A stretch of DNA of 64,000 nt from the NCBI GenBank assembly GCA_964019425.1, contig OZ025813.1:62001-126000 (forward strand). Direction: 5' to 3'. Every line of letters begins with the position of its first letter. Positions within the stretch are counted from its first letter, which is position 1. Origin of the DNA: Flectonema sp. DT1601 (lineage: Eukaryota; Euglenozoa; Diplonemea; Diplonemida; Diplonemidae). Shown piece by piece: positions 43,460-53,629 of this stretch. The translations under genes were made by a program, and so were the position numbers. The notes below the pieces were generated by a model. The model saw only the letters and a list, made by a program, of their open reading frames with translations, made no database searches and was not told the DNA's origin.

Positions 43460-44183
43460 GAAAACTGATTACCTACTAAAAAAAAGAAAAACGATCAAAG
43501 CAAGAAGGAGAACCAACTAAGAAGAAAGTACGCAAATAGCTACACAAAAATGGTGTAATACAAAATAAGAATTCCACACAAAAACATTTCTTCGATTCTC
43601 AGAATATGAGCCTGTTCGTACACACAGGCCATCAGTGAGTTTAATCTCTTGAAGAAGAGGTAAACACACTTTCTGGCAATACAATAAATAAACTAACGGT
43701 GACTAATAATATGAACGGTCGCCTATAAATCCGGCACATATGAGAGAAAGTAAGAAATGAGAAAGAAAGGATTTCTTTTTTTGAATTTAAATGTAAAGTT
43801 GATTCACAAAAAGACTGAAAAACGAAGGCACGAAGGGATGTTTTTTTTTTTTTTTTTTTTTTTTTTTCAAAGGGAATCTCGGCGCAATTCCTAAAACAGG
43901 ATTTGCTTTTTTTTTTTTTTATTTTTTCGAAAAGTGTGATGTCCGCAGACGTGATACATTCTCTAAAAATTGTGAGAAGATTTCAACAGTGCCAACACCT
44001 TGTTTTTTTTTTTTTTTTAAAAATCTTTCTGAGTACCCGTTGTCAATAAACCTATTTTATGAACTCAACCTCACTGTCACTAGGTTAGAATAAGGGGAAT
44101 AACAGTATAAAGAAAAAGGGGAAAAGTACTGAAGGGAAATCAAGTATTAAAACCAAAACAAACTTTAATAGATAAAGGTAAAC

Positions 44184-44184
<1 letters not shown>

Positions 44185-44216
<32 letters not shown>
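44185..44216 (+). repeat. Poly-T run (32)
   Basis: The longest homopolymer seen in the window. It lies in the gene-free stretch. Confidence 0.95.
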
Positions 44217-44870
44217 CTCATGGTTTTCGCTGCAGCTGTCCACAACGGGGATCGAAGAAGACATCTGTGAGTTTACAGTTTGCAAGGTACCGATAATATA
44301 AAAGTCAAAAAAAAAAAAAGAATGAAAAAATAGATTCACCGCCGCTGCGGTCAAACTAAAATCGTCCCGTCTCTTGTCTGTGCAATCCTTCCTCTGCTTC
44401 GTCCAAACTGAGTGCCGTGAGTACTACGACTCAGATGCATAATTGAGGGTCTCTAACCAACGATGCTACACGGGATAAAACAGAAAATAATATAACAAGA
44501 GCGAGTAATAAGTGTACTGAAGCATCTGCTTCGTAGCAAACGTTTCTGTGATATAAAAATCTCGGGCGGGGGGTGTGCAGGGAAATGAGAGAATTACCAA
44601 ACAAATGTTCTCAAACGACGAATGGAGTTTGAATGTTTTTGGTAAAGTTCACAAAAAAATTAAAACTACCTATCACGGCAATCACACAGTGAGGTAGACA
44701 TTATAATCCAATATTTTAATATTAAGTTATCTCAGGGAGATTACTTTTCATATAATCAACTACACAGCAAGTCAGAAGACTTGCTTTGTGCCAACTCAAA
44801 GATGATAACGAACCCTCTCAGTGAAGTCAGCGATAACCAAATTATTAACAAGAATGAAGGTGGGTAAGAT

Positions 44871-44888
44871 AGTCACATCGATGTGACT
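44871..44888. repeat. Perfect 18-base palindrome
   Basis: AGTCACATCGATGTGACT is its own reverse complement with no spacer. It could be a protein-binding site or part of a cruciform. It lies about 780 bases past the zeta-like gene stop. Confidence 0.8.
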
Positions 44889-45665
44889 CGAAACAGAACT
44901 AATCCAACACAGGAGGGCAGTGCTCCTCCAAACTGTGTGGGAAACTCGTTCGTTTAATTTAAAAAACGGCGGGCCACACATACTTCTGGGAATCTCTATT
45001 ATCGTAACGCAACGTACTTCTCTTGGATCACAGTAACAGTCTGGGATCCTTGGAGAAGTCTCTTGACCAACGACTCCATTTGGTATTTATTCACGACAAC
45101 CATCGTGATTCCATAAACTGGGGAAGGGAAGAACGTAAGCCAGTTCAAACGTCAGTCTGGAGGGCCAGCGTTGGACTCTTTCGTTGAACTGAAGAAGTTC
45201 TCTCACACAACACAGTAACACACACATTCCAGTGAAGGGGAACCGCAATTGATTCACAATGAGCTCACCACATCGAGGAGTAAATTTTTATAACTGAGAG
45301 CTCAGACAACGGTGTAGGTAATTCATCGAACCAAACTAACGAGGGGTTTCCATATATAAGTCAGTAGTTAGGAAGTAGTTAGAATTAAAGTTTCGCTTAA
45401 ACGTATTCACCAGTTGAGTATTATCTTCCAAGAGGACTATAGATTTCAAACTGGTTGTGGTCTTCTATACTTCGTCTTGTATCACCTTCTTTGTAACACA
45501 AAATGTTATAAAACAAATATTCACATCATTCTCATATATTTTAGAGGCAGTTCTAGTCAACTATTGCTGCTAAGAACATTCTGTGGGTTTAGGGATCTGC
45601 GTAGCTGAGAATTGCTTCGGACCTCGTATGTCGTGTAAGTGGTCAACCGAATGAGCGAACGATGT

Positions 45666-46529
45666 TCAGCACATTGAGATTTGACGAGATGGTGGGATGG
45701 AGAACTGATTCAGGTTGAGTGGTTTATCAAATATCGAAGAAACAATCTCCCAAGGAGGTGATTTTATAGTAACTCCAGCAGAACTAATTGAGTCAAGACG
45801 AGGAGGGAGAGCTCCAGTGTTGTCAACTCGTAAAACAGTGTCGACGTGGCTTTGTAAATGTGAGACCGACTTTGGGACTTCTTCAATAGCAGTTCTCAAC
45901 ATATTTTCAGGTACTATTCTACCAGTTGTAAGCGAGCGTTCTCGTGCTCTTTGAACGACGTCATTCTCATCTGCGTGCACATGGATTATTGCAATTCGTT
46001 GGGATGAGAAGTCACGTCTCACAGCATTAATATAAGTACTGTACCACTCTTTATCTCTTAGAGATCCATCAACAAGACAATTGACACCTAAACTCATACA
46101 GATATTAGTTGCTATTTCAATAATATAACCCGCTTCTTTTTGGAGGAGGGAACCAGCATCTGTTGGATTCAGTTTCTGGAACAGATGCATCTCTGGAAGC
46201 GCAAACTTAACGACATCGTGATCTAAGAAAATAAATTTATCCAACGGAAAGTGTTGTGCTTCACTCATCCATTCTAGAGTCCTCGTCTTACCTGCTCCCA
46301 TGGCTCCAGCACTGAAAACTAACCATGGGTTGGAAGAAACTCTATTTGCTTGAACGTGTTTCCCAATCAAAGCGTCAATAACTTTATCTTGTAATACCTG
46401 CCTCTGTTTGCTATAATTATTATGATAATTATAATCTAATACCTGCCGAAATCCAGCGTACTTTCCGTAGAAATTACGGTGACCGACGCTGAATAATTCG
46501 GCCGTGCTTCTGAGACTTCGCAACGCCAT
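45666..46529 (-). CDS. Zeta-toxin-like P-loop kinase, probably mitochondrial
   Basis: The 287-residue product has a Walker A loop (GAMGAGKT, residues 75-82) and the zeta/AAA-type order of motifs: FIFLDHDVVKFALPE, then LLQKEAGYIIEIA, CLVDGSLRDKEW and a lid-like ERSLTTGRIVPENM. Related domains phosphorylate UDP-N-acetylglucosamine or other small molecules in bacteria. Eukaryotic members are widespread and mostly uncharacterised. The first ~25 residues (MALRSLRSTAELFSVGHRNF) look like a mitochondrial leader. The gene looks whole and is expected to be an ordinary host kinase. A CCCCTGACAG acceptor lies 15 bases before the ATG. No antitoxin-like neighbour is present. Confidence 0.75.
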   Translation of the reverse strand: MALRSLRSTAELFSVGHRNFYGKYAGFRQVLDYNYHNNYSKQRQVLQDKVIDALIGKHVQANRVSSNPWLVFSAGAMGAGKTRTLEWMSEAQHFPLDKFIFLDHDVVKFALPEMHLFQKLNPTDAGSLLQKEAGYIIEIATNICMSLGVNCLVDGSLRDKEWYSTYINAVRRDFSSQRIAIIHVHADENDVVQRARERSLTTGRIVPENMLRTAIEEVPKSVSHLQSHVDTVLRVDNTGALPPRLDSISSAGVTIKSPPWEIVSSIFDKPLNLNQFSIPPSRQISMC

Positions 46530-47158
46530 CTCGAGAATGAGGCTGTCAGGGGAGTGAAGTAATTATGATTCGCTTTTATTTTTATAATAAAAAATAAAAA
46601 TTATTTCATCCATCGTCCGAATGACGACCGTCTCAGTTGCTAATAAACACAAAATTCGTATTGAGGCTGTTGGGGGAAACTTTTGACATTAAATTAAGAG
46701 ACTACACTCATCCCACGAAGAAAAGAAAACAACAAATAAAAGCAGGAGACAAGGGAAAGGAGAAATAGAATGCCTTTTTTCATAATCCCGACTGCAGTAT
46801 AACAATGCAACAGTTTAGGAATATTCACAGCCACCACTAAACGAGTCAGTGGTGGTTAACGAATAACAACCAGAACACTGCCACAACGTAACAGTTATTC
46901 AACCGAACTGAATCGATTCTGAAATGAAATTGTAAAGTTTTCTCGAAGAAACTTCGCGAAAACAATAAAAGAAAAGAAGGGCAACTTGTTAAACTAAAAG
47001 TTTTCCCTTGAGAGTGCCAAGAGTGAATAAAAGACCGCGCAGGGGGTTCGCAAGTGAGAATTTTCAAAATCAGACGCTGAAAGAGGAAGGACAAGTCTAT
47101 TTATAATGCATTGGGGATACTTTGACAACGTAGAAATATTAAGGTTAAACTGAGAAGT
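46530..47158. other. Intergenic spacer
   Basis: This holds the acceptor of the zeta-like gene and a strong inverted repeat at 46829-46857. An 82-codon frame at 46846-47094 was not supported. Confidence 0.5.
46829..46857. repeat. Inverted repeat, 10-bp arms
   Basis: AGCCACCACT (46829-46838) pairs with AGTGGTGGTT (46848-46857), allowing one G-T pair, around a 9-base loop. Confidence 0.75.
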
Positions 47159-47623
47159 ATGACAGAAAACTTAACTCCATTTCAGGATAATGGTTCCACC
47201 AGGGAGCTGGAAATATTACGAAGTCTCTACGAGCAGAACAACGAAATCCGAATTCTGTCACACGATGTAGCAAATATTTTCTTCCTCAAGTACCACTGGG
47301 ATACCCCAGAGATAAGAAAGCTTTCTATGGAAAGCAAACGAGAGAAGTTACAAACCTTCGAAGACACTTCGTTAGTTGTGAGATTCTTAGAATCCGAAAT
47401 GGGAAAAATATTGCTGAGACTCCAGCGTCTTGAGCGAAGCAGTTCAAAAGTTTTTAAAAAAAGAAATCGAAGTATACTTTCCCGACTTAAGGGGTCAGCT
47501 TCATTATTTATTTGTCTTTCTCAACTCTTAATTGATTTTTCTTGGTTAGGATGCGAAGTAGAGAAATTTTTAATAGCGAGATTAGTTGGAATAAATAATA
47601 GATTTTCGCTATTGGGAGTCTGA
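47159..47623 (+). CDS. Possible plus-strand gene, 154 residues
   Basis: The frame begins MTENLTPFQDNGSTRELEIL and contains amphipathic, charged helices (KREKLQTFEDTSLVVRFLES, ILLRLQRLERSSSKVF) and a more hydrophobic end. It looks like protein rather than repeat noise, but no family was recognised. It opposes the array direction, and no strong acceptor precedes it. Confidence 0.4.
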   Translation: MTENLTPFQDNGSTRELEILRSLYEQNNEIRILSHDVANIFFLKYHWDTPEIRKLSMESKREKLQTFEDTSLVVRFLESEMGKILLRLQRLERSSSKVFKKRNRSILSRLKGSASLFICLSQLLIDFSWLGCEVEKFLIARLVGINNRFSLLGV

Positions 47624-48190
47624 CAATGTGTTCACCAGAAGTAATAAATTATTAACCATTCAGTAAATTTTTTTTTTTTTTTTTTTTCCTGTTCGCTTGA
47701 AAAATAAAACTTTTTTTTCGCTGTTGAGTGCCACCAAAACTTTTTGGAAAACCGCCAGCCAAACCTTTCGGGGCTGCTGGGGATCTTGGGGTAGCAGTAT
47801 TTCTTTCTTTTTTTTTTTTTTTTTCCCGATCAAATCACGTCACTTGGTCAAAATCTTCGTGCCCCGCTTTACTTTTCCCATTCAACACACACATCTATAG
47901 ATTCACAGTAATGGATTGATTGAAAGCTAATAACACAAACAGTCTTGGACGCGTTGACTTGAGAAATGATAAAAGGCGTCATCATAATCTTGAGACTCGG
48001 TTGGTACGATGTGTAAGAAGACAACAGTTCTACGAGTTGATCCGTTGAACGTATTTACTTTTGCATCCACTCAACCCAATCACAACAGCGAATAAAGAAA
48101 ATCTTCGAGAAAGTCACATTTTATTCTTTTTATGAACAGCGAAATGAACTTATCTAACACTCCAATAGCGAACATCTCTAAAATATGAAT
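47624..48190. other. Intergenic spacer
   Basis: T runs at about 47668 and 47809 and AT-rich DNA downstream of the four-pass membrane protein. No gene was supported. Confidence 0.5.
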
Positions 48191-49183
48191 TTAAATTATC
48201 CAAAGACAACATGCGAACAAACCAGAAGCAATAGCAAACATAACATCAGGAACAGCAATACAAAGAATAGTCACCACACCAGTAGTGATGAACCACCCGA
48301 TAGTAATTCGTTTCTGAACATCATCACGATTGGAATCGACACTAGCAATGAATTCTTTTACTTGTATTTGAGAGTTACTATTCCATTCGAATATTCTGTC
48401 TCTGTTTTCCTTTCCGTACTTCGTACCCGGCAGATCTGAAACAGAACCGACAGGAAGTTTCGATTTCAGATATCCTTCCAGAAAAGGAGAAGAATCAAGT
48501 TTTCTTATCGTCACCATTGAAGTCCTCCCCCAACCACATACTGTTGCTTCCTGACCACCAGTTCCTTTGGCAAAGCAGGCAGCGAAAATACTGGGTTCGA
48601 ATTTACAATTTTTAAGTGGACCTTTATACTCAATAGGAGACAGTACGTAGTCCCAACCATGGGACGCAGTTGATTTAATTACTGACTTATTGAGTGAAGG
48701 CTGCCACTCAGCATCCACGAGGGTAATGTAGTTGTTCGCTGGTGGAATTTTTATGTCGCCTTTTGTTCCATTGGCCCAGCAAGAAATGTGGATTTCAGGT
48801 GCTCCGAGACCACTCTTTGCTTTCTTGAATTCTCTGAATTGCGTATAAGGATGGAGGTTACAACTAATCACCAGAATTAAATACATTGCGAGAGCATAGT
48901 AAAACATCATACCCGCCCACAATGTTTCACCAATTTCCCTATCAGTCAAGTGGTAATACAATAATGCTAAAGCCCATCCGAGTAGTACCCAACCAGCACC
49001 ACCTGCCCAAGCATAGCCGTTTAGCGCTCCACTGTTTGCATTTTCGTTTTCTTCAGTTTCTAGTGTTGTGTTCTTGCCGATTAATTCGAGAAAGTACAAG
49101 TTGGCGTACAGAAATCCCGAAAATATCATAAAGAAGAGTACAACACCCACTGAACCAGCCACACCCAATTTTTCTTTGCCCAT
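48191..49183 (-). CDS. Four-pass membrane protein of unknown function
   Basis: The 330-residue product has likely membrane segments at ~9-32, ~57-77, ~87-107 and ~295-328. Between the third and fourth lies a soluble domain of ~190 residues with several Cys (for instance HISCWANGTKGDIK, LKNCKFEPSIFAACFAKGTG), suggesting an oxidising lumenal or extracellular location. N-glycosylation sequons (NTTL, NGTK, NKSV) support this. No family was recognised. A CTTCCTTCAG acceptor lies 21 bases before the ATG. Confidence 0.7.
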   Translation of the reverse strand: MGKEKLGVAGSVGVVLFFMIFSGFLYANLYFLELIGKNTTLETEENENANSGALNGYAWAGGAGWVLLGWALALLYYHLTDREIGETLWAGMMFYYALAMYLILVISCNLHPYTQFREFKKAKSGLGAPEIHISCWANGTKGDIKIPPANNYITLVDAEWQPSLNKSVIKSTASHGWDYVLSPIEYKGPLKNCKFEPSIFAACFAKGTGGQEATVCGWGRTSMVTIRKLDSSPFLEGYLKSKLPVGSVSDLPGTKYGKENRDRIFEWNSNSQIQVKEFIASVDSNRDDVQKRITIGWFITTGVVTILCIAVPDVMFAIASGLFACCLWII

Positions 49184-49628
49184 ATTAACGTCGTTACGTT
49201 TCTGAAGGAAGAATTAGTTTATAATCAAATCAAACACAACACAAACACCATCTTCGATTATAAGGAACATCATTCTGACAGGTATACTGGAAGAGAGTAG
49301 AATAAAGTTTATCACAATCACAAACTATGAACAACTCCGCAAACAACAACGACAACAACAACAAGAGTGAATTACTTGATTCGAGCACTTTCTGATTTGA
49401 TAGGGAAGGGAGGGGAGTATTCGGAATAGCGATGACCGTAACTATTAATTTGATACACTACTAATCACTAATCAACTCCCTCATTACATATATAACAGCG
49501 AAGGATGATTGAAACACAGGTACTACGTTAGGAATAAAACATACGAGGGACTAATTAGATATAAAGAGTCAGGTCCCTAATAATTACACCTGTCGGATTC
49601 ACGTACCTTTATTAATGATGTCACGTAC
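49184..49628. other. Intergenic spacer
   Basis: This is the 3' region of NOP2 is below 49629 and the spacer here carries the acceptor of the four-pass membrane gene just above. Only AT-rich DNA and CAA-rich patches near 49336-49365 were seen. Confidence 0.4.
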
Positions 49629-51919
49629 TTACTTTTTGGTCTTTTTGGTGACCTTCTTAGCGGTCTTGGTAGTTTTCTTTTGGGATGCCTTCTTCGGTGA
49701 TGATTTCTTTGCTGCGGATGCTGGTTTCACTGCTTTCTTGGTGGTAGGTTCTTCTTTGTTGGTCTTCGCAACCTTCTTCTTTTCCTTGTCTTTTTGAGAT
49801 TTACGCTTCCATCTGCTTCTCTTTTCCTTCTTTGCCGTTTCTTTAATTACTAATCCCTTTTTGACTGGTAATTCTTCTTCTACTTCAGTCTGCTGCTCTA
49901 CTTTCTTTCTTTTCATAACCTTCTGTGGGGGTGCTGGCATGCCGGCAGGTTCTGCCTTTCTCTTGTCTTTTTTAGGTGCCTTTTTCGCTTCCTTAAACCA
50001 AAGAGAGTCCTTGTTCTCACCGTTGGCAATCTTTTCGAGCTTGCAAACGTAGAAACCATCCATGTTGAATACGTGAGGGTAGTATCTGTTTGTGTGTTTT
50101 ATGGATCTTTTCTTTATTTTAACATCAGCAGCGTCGAGATGATTAAAAAGTTTATTATGTAAAAACAAAAAACTAAACAAAGTAACGACATACCTCCTGC
50201 TCAGGTTGAGAGAGCTGTGCATTCTGTTCTTACGGAATTTGGTCATTCCAGGTCTTCCGAATGGGATGCCTGTGTCAACCACACGAACCTGTTTTGATGT
50301 TATTTTGTCTTCATATGAGACGGGTATCTAATTCAATTATAAAGACACGTGACTACATACATTTCTGTGCTTCAAAGCGTAGTCAACAGCCAATTCGTTC
50401 TCCTCAACAAGAATACTACAAGTTGAGTACACTACTATACCTCCTACCTTACAGCAGTCAATAGCAGAGAGGAGAAGTTTCTTTTGAAGTTGAGAACAGA
50501 GGACTACATCATGTTCTGTTTTAGTACTCTTAATACGAGGATCACGTGATATAACTCCAAGACCAGTACATGGAGCATCGAGGAGGACACGGTCAAATCC
50601 AACCATGACACGCTCCATACCGACACCGTTATAATTAGTTATGGCACAGTTGGATATTCCCATTCTCAGAACGTTACCTCTCAACGCAATAAGTCTCTCA
50701 GCAGACACATCATTTGCCATTAAGAATCCAGTGTTCTTCATGTTCTGTGCAATGTGAGTAGTCTTTCCTCCTGGAGCAGCAGCCATATCAAGAATCCTCA
50801 TGTTCTCACCAACATCTAAAGCAAGAACTGGTAAGAATGACGACGCAGACTGAACTAAGTAGTGACCCGCTAAGTACTCTGCGGTGGAACCCACAGCGAC
50901 ATCACTCTCAAAGATCTGTAATCCGACGTTACACCATGGACCTGTGTTGTTATATATAATTACTCGACTCGATAGCAATAAGGAATGTTATTAATTAACA
51001 AACTCTGATATCGTATCCATTAAAAGTATTATAAAGTATCAATAAGGTATTGTAAAGTAATTAATAAATATAACATACCAGTCTTGTCAATGTTCATTCC
51101 CTTACGGGTTAGGGCCTGAACGAGATCTCTTCTGCTGGTCTTCAAAGTGTTTACTCGAATAGTAATTGGTCTCTGCTTCTCGTTAGTCTCAAGGAACTCG
51201 AAGAGCTCACGTGGAGGGAAGAGTTCCATCAGCTTCTCAACAAGCCACTCAGAGTAGTCATAAATAGCGATCAGATCATCTCTCAGAATTGAGAGGTACT
51301 CATCTCTGCTGTGATCACCTTCACGTTGAGAGGCGACGCTATCAAGAACACGGAGAATCTCTTGAACTCGATCTTGACGTTCAGCCAAAGGAATGTTTTC
51401 GAGCATATCTGCTTCCTCTTCAGATTCCTCTTGCTCCTCGTCATCTCCACCTTCTTCTGGTTTCTTTGTAAAGACGTGACGCTTTTCAGACATCGAAGCT
51501 GCGTGCTGTTCTTCAGCGGCCTCTGTCTTTAGTTGTTCTAGTTTTTCCATTCCCCTGGCGACCTTTGTATCGAAGTCACCAGATCCAGAGTCATCAGAGT
51601 ACTCTTCTGATACGTCAGTGTCAGCGTCAGAAATAAAAGAATCGGCGTCGTTTCCTTCAGCAACCTCTTCGAATTCTTCGAACTCTTCAACTTCTTCAAC
51701 ACCTCCTCCAATTCCGAGGTCAGAATCATCGTCAAAGGCTGGCTCCTTATCGAACTGCATTGCTGGAGCAACATCATCGAAATCACTGTCTTCACTCTGA
51801 TCACGAATTGATACCATCTTTCCCTTTCCAGCAGGCTGCTTCTTCTTCTGAACTGCTCCACCTGACCTGTCCAACACTACGGCCTTTGGGATGCTACTCT
51901 TTCTTTGTTTTTTTACCAT
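49629..51919 (-). CDS. NOP2: NOP2/NSUN1-type rRNA (cytosine-C5)-methyltransferase, four exons
   Basis: This nucleolar enzyme methylates a cytosine in large-subunit rRNA and is needed for 60S assembly. Exons are 51919-51079, 50941-50361, 50288-50194 and 50085-49629. The introns are 137, 72 and 108 bases, all GTATGT...CAG. The spliced product is 657 residues. The N-terminus is acidic and low-complexity. The catalytic core has MAAAPGGKTTHIAQ for SAM binding and both catalytic cysteines, in DAPCTGLGVISRDP and YSTCSILVEENE. The junctions restore DKTGPWCNVGLQIFES and SLNLSRRYYPHVFNMDGF, both matching the family. The C-terminal ~110 residues are a Lys-rich nucleolar-type tail. A CATCTCAACAG acceptor precedes the ATG. 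Confidence 0.95.
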
Positions 51920-52255
51920 CCTATTTACCTACTTGTGTTGGTTAATCTGTTGAGATGAAGAAGATAATTAACAAAACAAACTAATTACAATACTAAAGTG
52001 TCTAACTCGTGTACTACAATCAGAAAGAGATCTCAAAGTGTAAGTGAGCGGAGCTGAATAAGATGTCCAGCTAAGGAGATCTCTTTAGATTGCTGCAGTA
52101 AGAACATGAACATGGAGATTACTTGTAAATAGTAATCTCATTTATTACATCTGTTCAACAGTTTTTAGATCCGCACTCTGATTTGGTACAACTTGTGAGA
52201 CAATCGGTTCGTTAGAAAGTACTCATGAGACTGACTGACTGACTCTAATGGGTTA
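51920..52255. other. Intergenic spacer
   Basis: This contains the NOP2 acceptor and, about 116 bases past the Mpv17-like stop, a perfect 9-bp hairpin at 52115-52139. Confidence 0.5.
52115..52139. repeat. Perfect 9-bp hairpin
   Basis: GAGATTACT (52115-52123) and AGTAATCTC (52131-52139) flank the 7-base loop TGTAAAT. It lies in the 3' region of the Mpv17-like gene. Confidence 0.8.
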
Positions 52256-52906
52256 CTACATCAAACAACAAGAACAGGTTCTCTCTTGACTCGGTTTTTC
52301 TTTTATCATCAAAGGATCATCATCGCAGTCACTCTCATCTTCATCAACTTCATCAGCTGGTCTGCTGTGGAGTTTACGAAACGAAAGATATGACAATGCG
52401 AGTCCCATCACGAATCCATTTATTCGAGAGAATACAATTTGATATTTCAACGGAATGTACATAAACTGAACGATGTGAAGAGGTGGTAGTATTGCGAGAC
52501 CAAAGAGTTGCATTGGAAGAAACTCCTGTCGTAGTTTTTGATAAATAGTAACCCCTGGAGTTAGATAAGCAATAGCAGACTGCTCAACAGGTATAGTAAC
52601 AATATCAAACAGCTGAGTGTATAAAGTTTTAAGCAGAACTGGGACCCAACCCGTACCAGGAACAGCAGCATCCATGTAATACCACCAACACTGAAACATA
52701 AAACCAGATCCCATCGTTACACAATTAAAAATCAAATGTCTTTCCCAATCAATTTCAAATTCTTCTGAACGTTTTCCTGTTCGTTGTTCCTTTACAGTTT
52801 CTAGTTTTAATTTGTATTCTAATGATTGAGAACTCAGATCACTCGCAACCATTAGTAATTGTGATGTTAAGGTTCCCCCCACGAATACCATCATTTCATT
52901 CTCCAT
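52256..52906 (-). CDS. Mpv17/PMP22-like small membrane protein
   Basis: The 216-residue product has four likely membrane segments. A family-like progression starts at DWERHLIFNCVTMGSGFMFQ, passes the middle WWYYMDAAVPG..LYTQLFDIVTIPVEQ, and ends in LHIVQFMYIPLKYQIVFSRI, FVMGLALSYLSF. This last block resembles the Mpv17 signature. Mpv17 relatives sit in the inner mitochondrial or peroxisomal membrane and may act as channels. The C-terminus is acidic and ends in a Cys cluster (TCSCCLM) that could be lipidated. Divergence is considerable, so the assignment is moderate. A TCTGTTTTTAG acceptor lies 15 bases before the ATG. Confidence 0.6.
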   Translation of the reverse strand: MENEMMVFVGGTLTSQLLMVASDLSSQSLEYKLKLETVKEQRTGKRSEEFEIDWERHLIFNCVTMGSGFMFQCWWYYMDAAVPGTGWVPVLLKTLYTQLFDIVTIPVEQSAIAYLTPGVTIYQKLRQEFLPMQLFGLAILPPLHIVQFMYIPLKYQIVFSRINGFVMGLALSYLSFRKLHSRPADEVDEDESDCDDDPLMIKEKPSQERTCSCCLM

Positions 52907-53629
52907 CGTTCAATTGTAATCTAAAAACAGAACTGAAATAACCTACGACACTAAAGAGTAACAAAGAAGACTACATCGGACTAATCAGAATAGCAATCCT
53001 CTTCTTTCAAAGGCAGCTTTTCATAAAGTTGATTGCCAGCTGATGAAAAAATAGAAATAAATGAGTTGCGGAGTACGTTGAGAAATTAATTTGTTTTGTT
53101 TTAGGCTCAACAATTACGTAAGGTGAGGTGAAGTAGACTCACTCGATGTTAGTCTTACTCATTGTAGTTATTGCGTCCGAAATGTTATAAACAAATTTTG
53201 TTGTGTAGCATCCTCCCCGACAAGCCTTTAGCTCACTCGTTAGGACAGGTTACAGCAAAAAACAGAAAACAGCTCCACAACCACAACAACGTGAACAGGC
53301 AATCGCTTCTCAGTACCAGAGGTACAGCTCCCTGTTGTAGTAATGCTATTACTACTAGGGAGGGGTCCTTTAAAGGATTTAACTGTTCACAATAGACGTC
53401 ACAGAAGCACCTTATTCACGTGATAGGACGTGTAGAGTTGTTTTTATTAATTATGTAGCCTTGTTATTCTTATCTCTTGTCTTTCTTTTCTATTCAATTC
53501 ACTTTGCGTCAGTACCATCAGAGTATATCTTACGGTAAGGAAAGCAAGTGGGGTGTGGTATGCACGTAAAAGCTGGCTTTTTTTTAAAAAAATATTTTTT
53601 CTTTGGTTTGTGTCTCCTTTTCTCGGATT
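52907..53629. other. Intergenic spacer, 3' region of the selenoprotein gene
   Basis: The SECIS element expected for the selenoprotein should lie here on the minus strand. I could not fold a canonical one by eye. The region contains a compound hairpin at 53313-53377 and an AAAAGC/GCTTTT palindrome about 55 bases past the stop. A 74-codon plus-strand frame was not supported. Confidence 0.5.
53313..53377. repeat. Compound hairpin block
   Basis: GTACC-AGA-GGTAC (53313-53325) is followed by a 14-bp stem-loop: CTCCCT/AGGGAG enclosing GTAGTAAT-GCT-ATTACTAC (53328-53362). A 12-base palindrome TCCTTTAAAGGA follows at 53366-53377. It is about 250-320 bases past the selenoprotein stop. Confidence 0.75.

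Larger units (their letters stand above)
40885..45665. other. 4.8-kb stretch without a convincing gene
   Basis: This stretch is 3' of the zeta-like gene and upstream of the small acidic gene. It contains very long homopolymers (T at 43067-43094 and 44185-44216, A at 43436-43459) and an 18-base perfect palindrome at 44871-44888. Several 60-110-codon frames on both strands are low-complexity readings. No RNA gene was recognised. Confidence 0.6.

Noticed and set aside
45550-45668. Second TGA read-through at the end of the zeta-like gene
   Set aside because: The frame stays open for about 35 codons past the TGA, which is expected by chance, and no family homology extends there.
53120-53170. ATGA-containing fold considered as a SECIS element for the selenoprotein
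   Set aside because: The 5' ATGA and an AA loop are present, with a possible stem GTAAGACT/AGTCTAC. The required GA on the 3' side of the core is missing and the distance from the stop is large.
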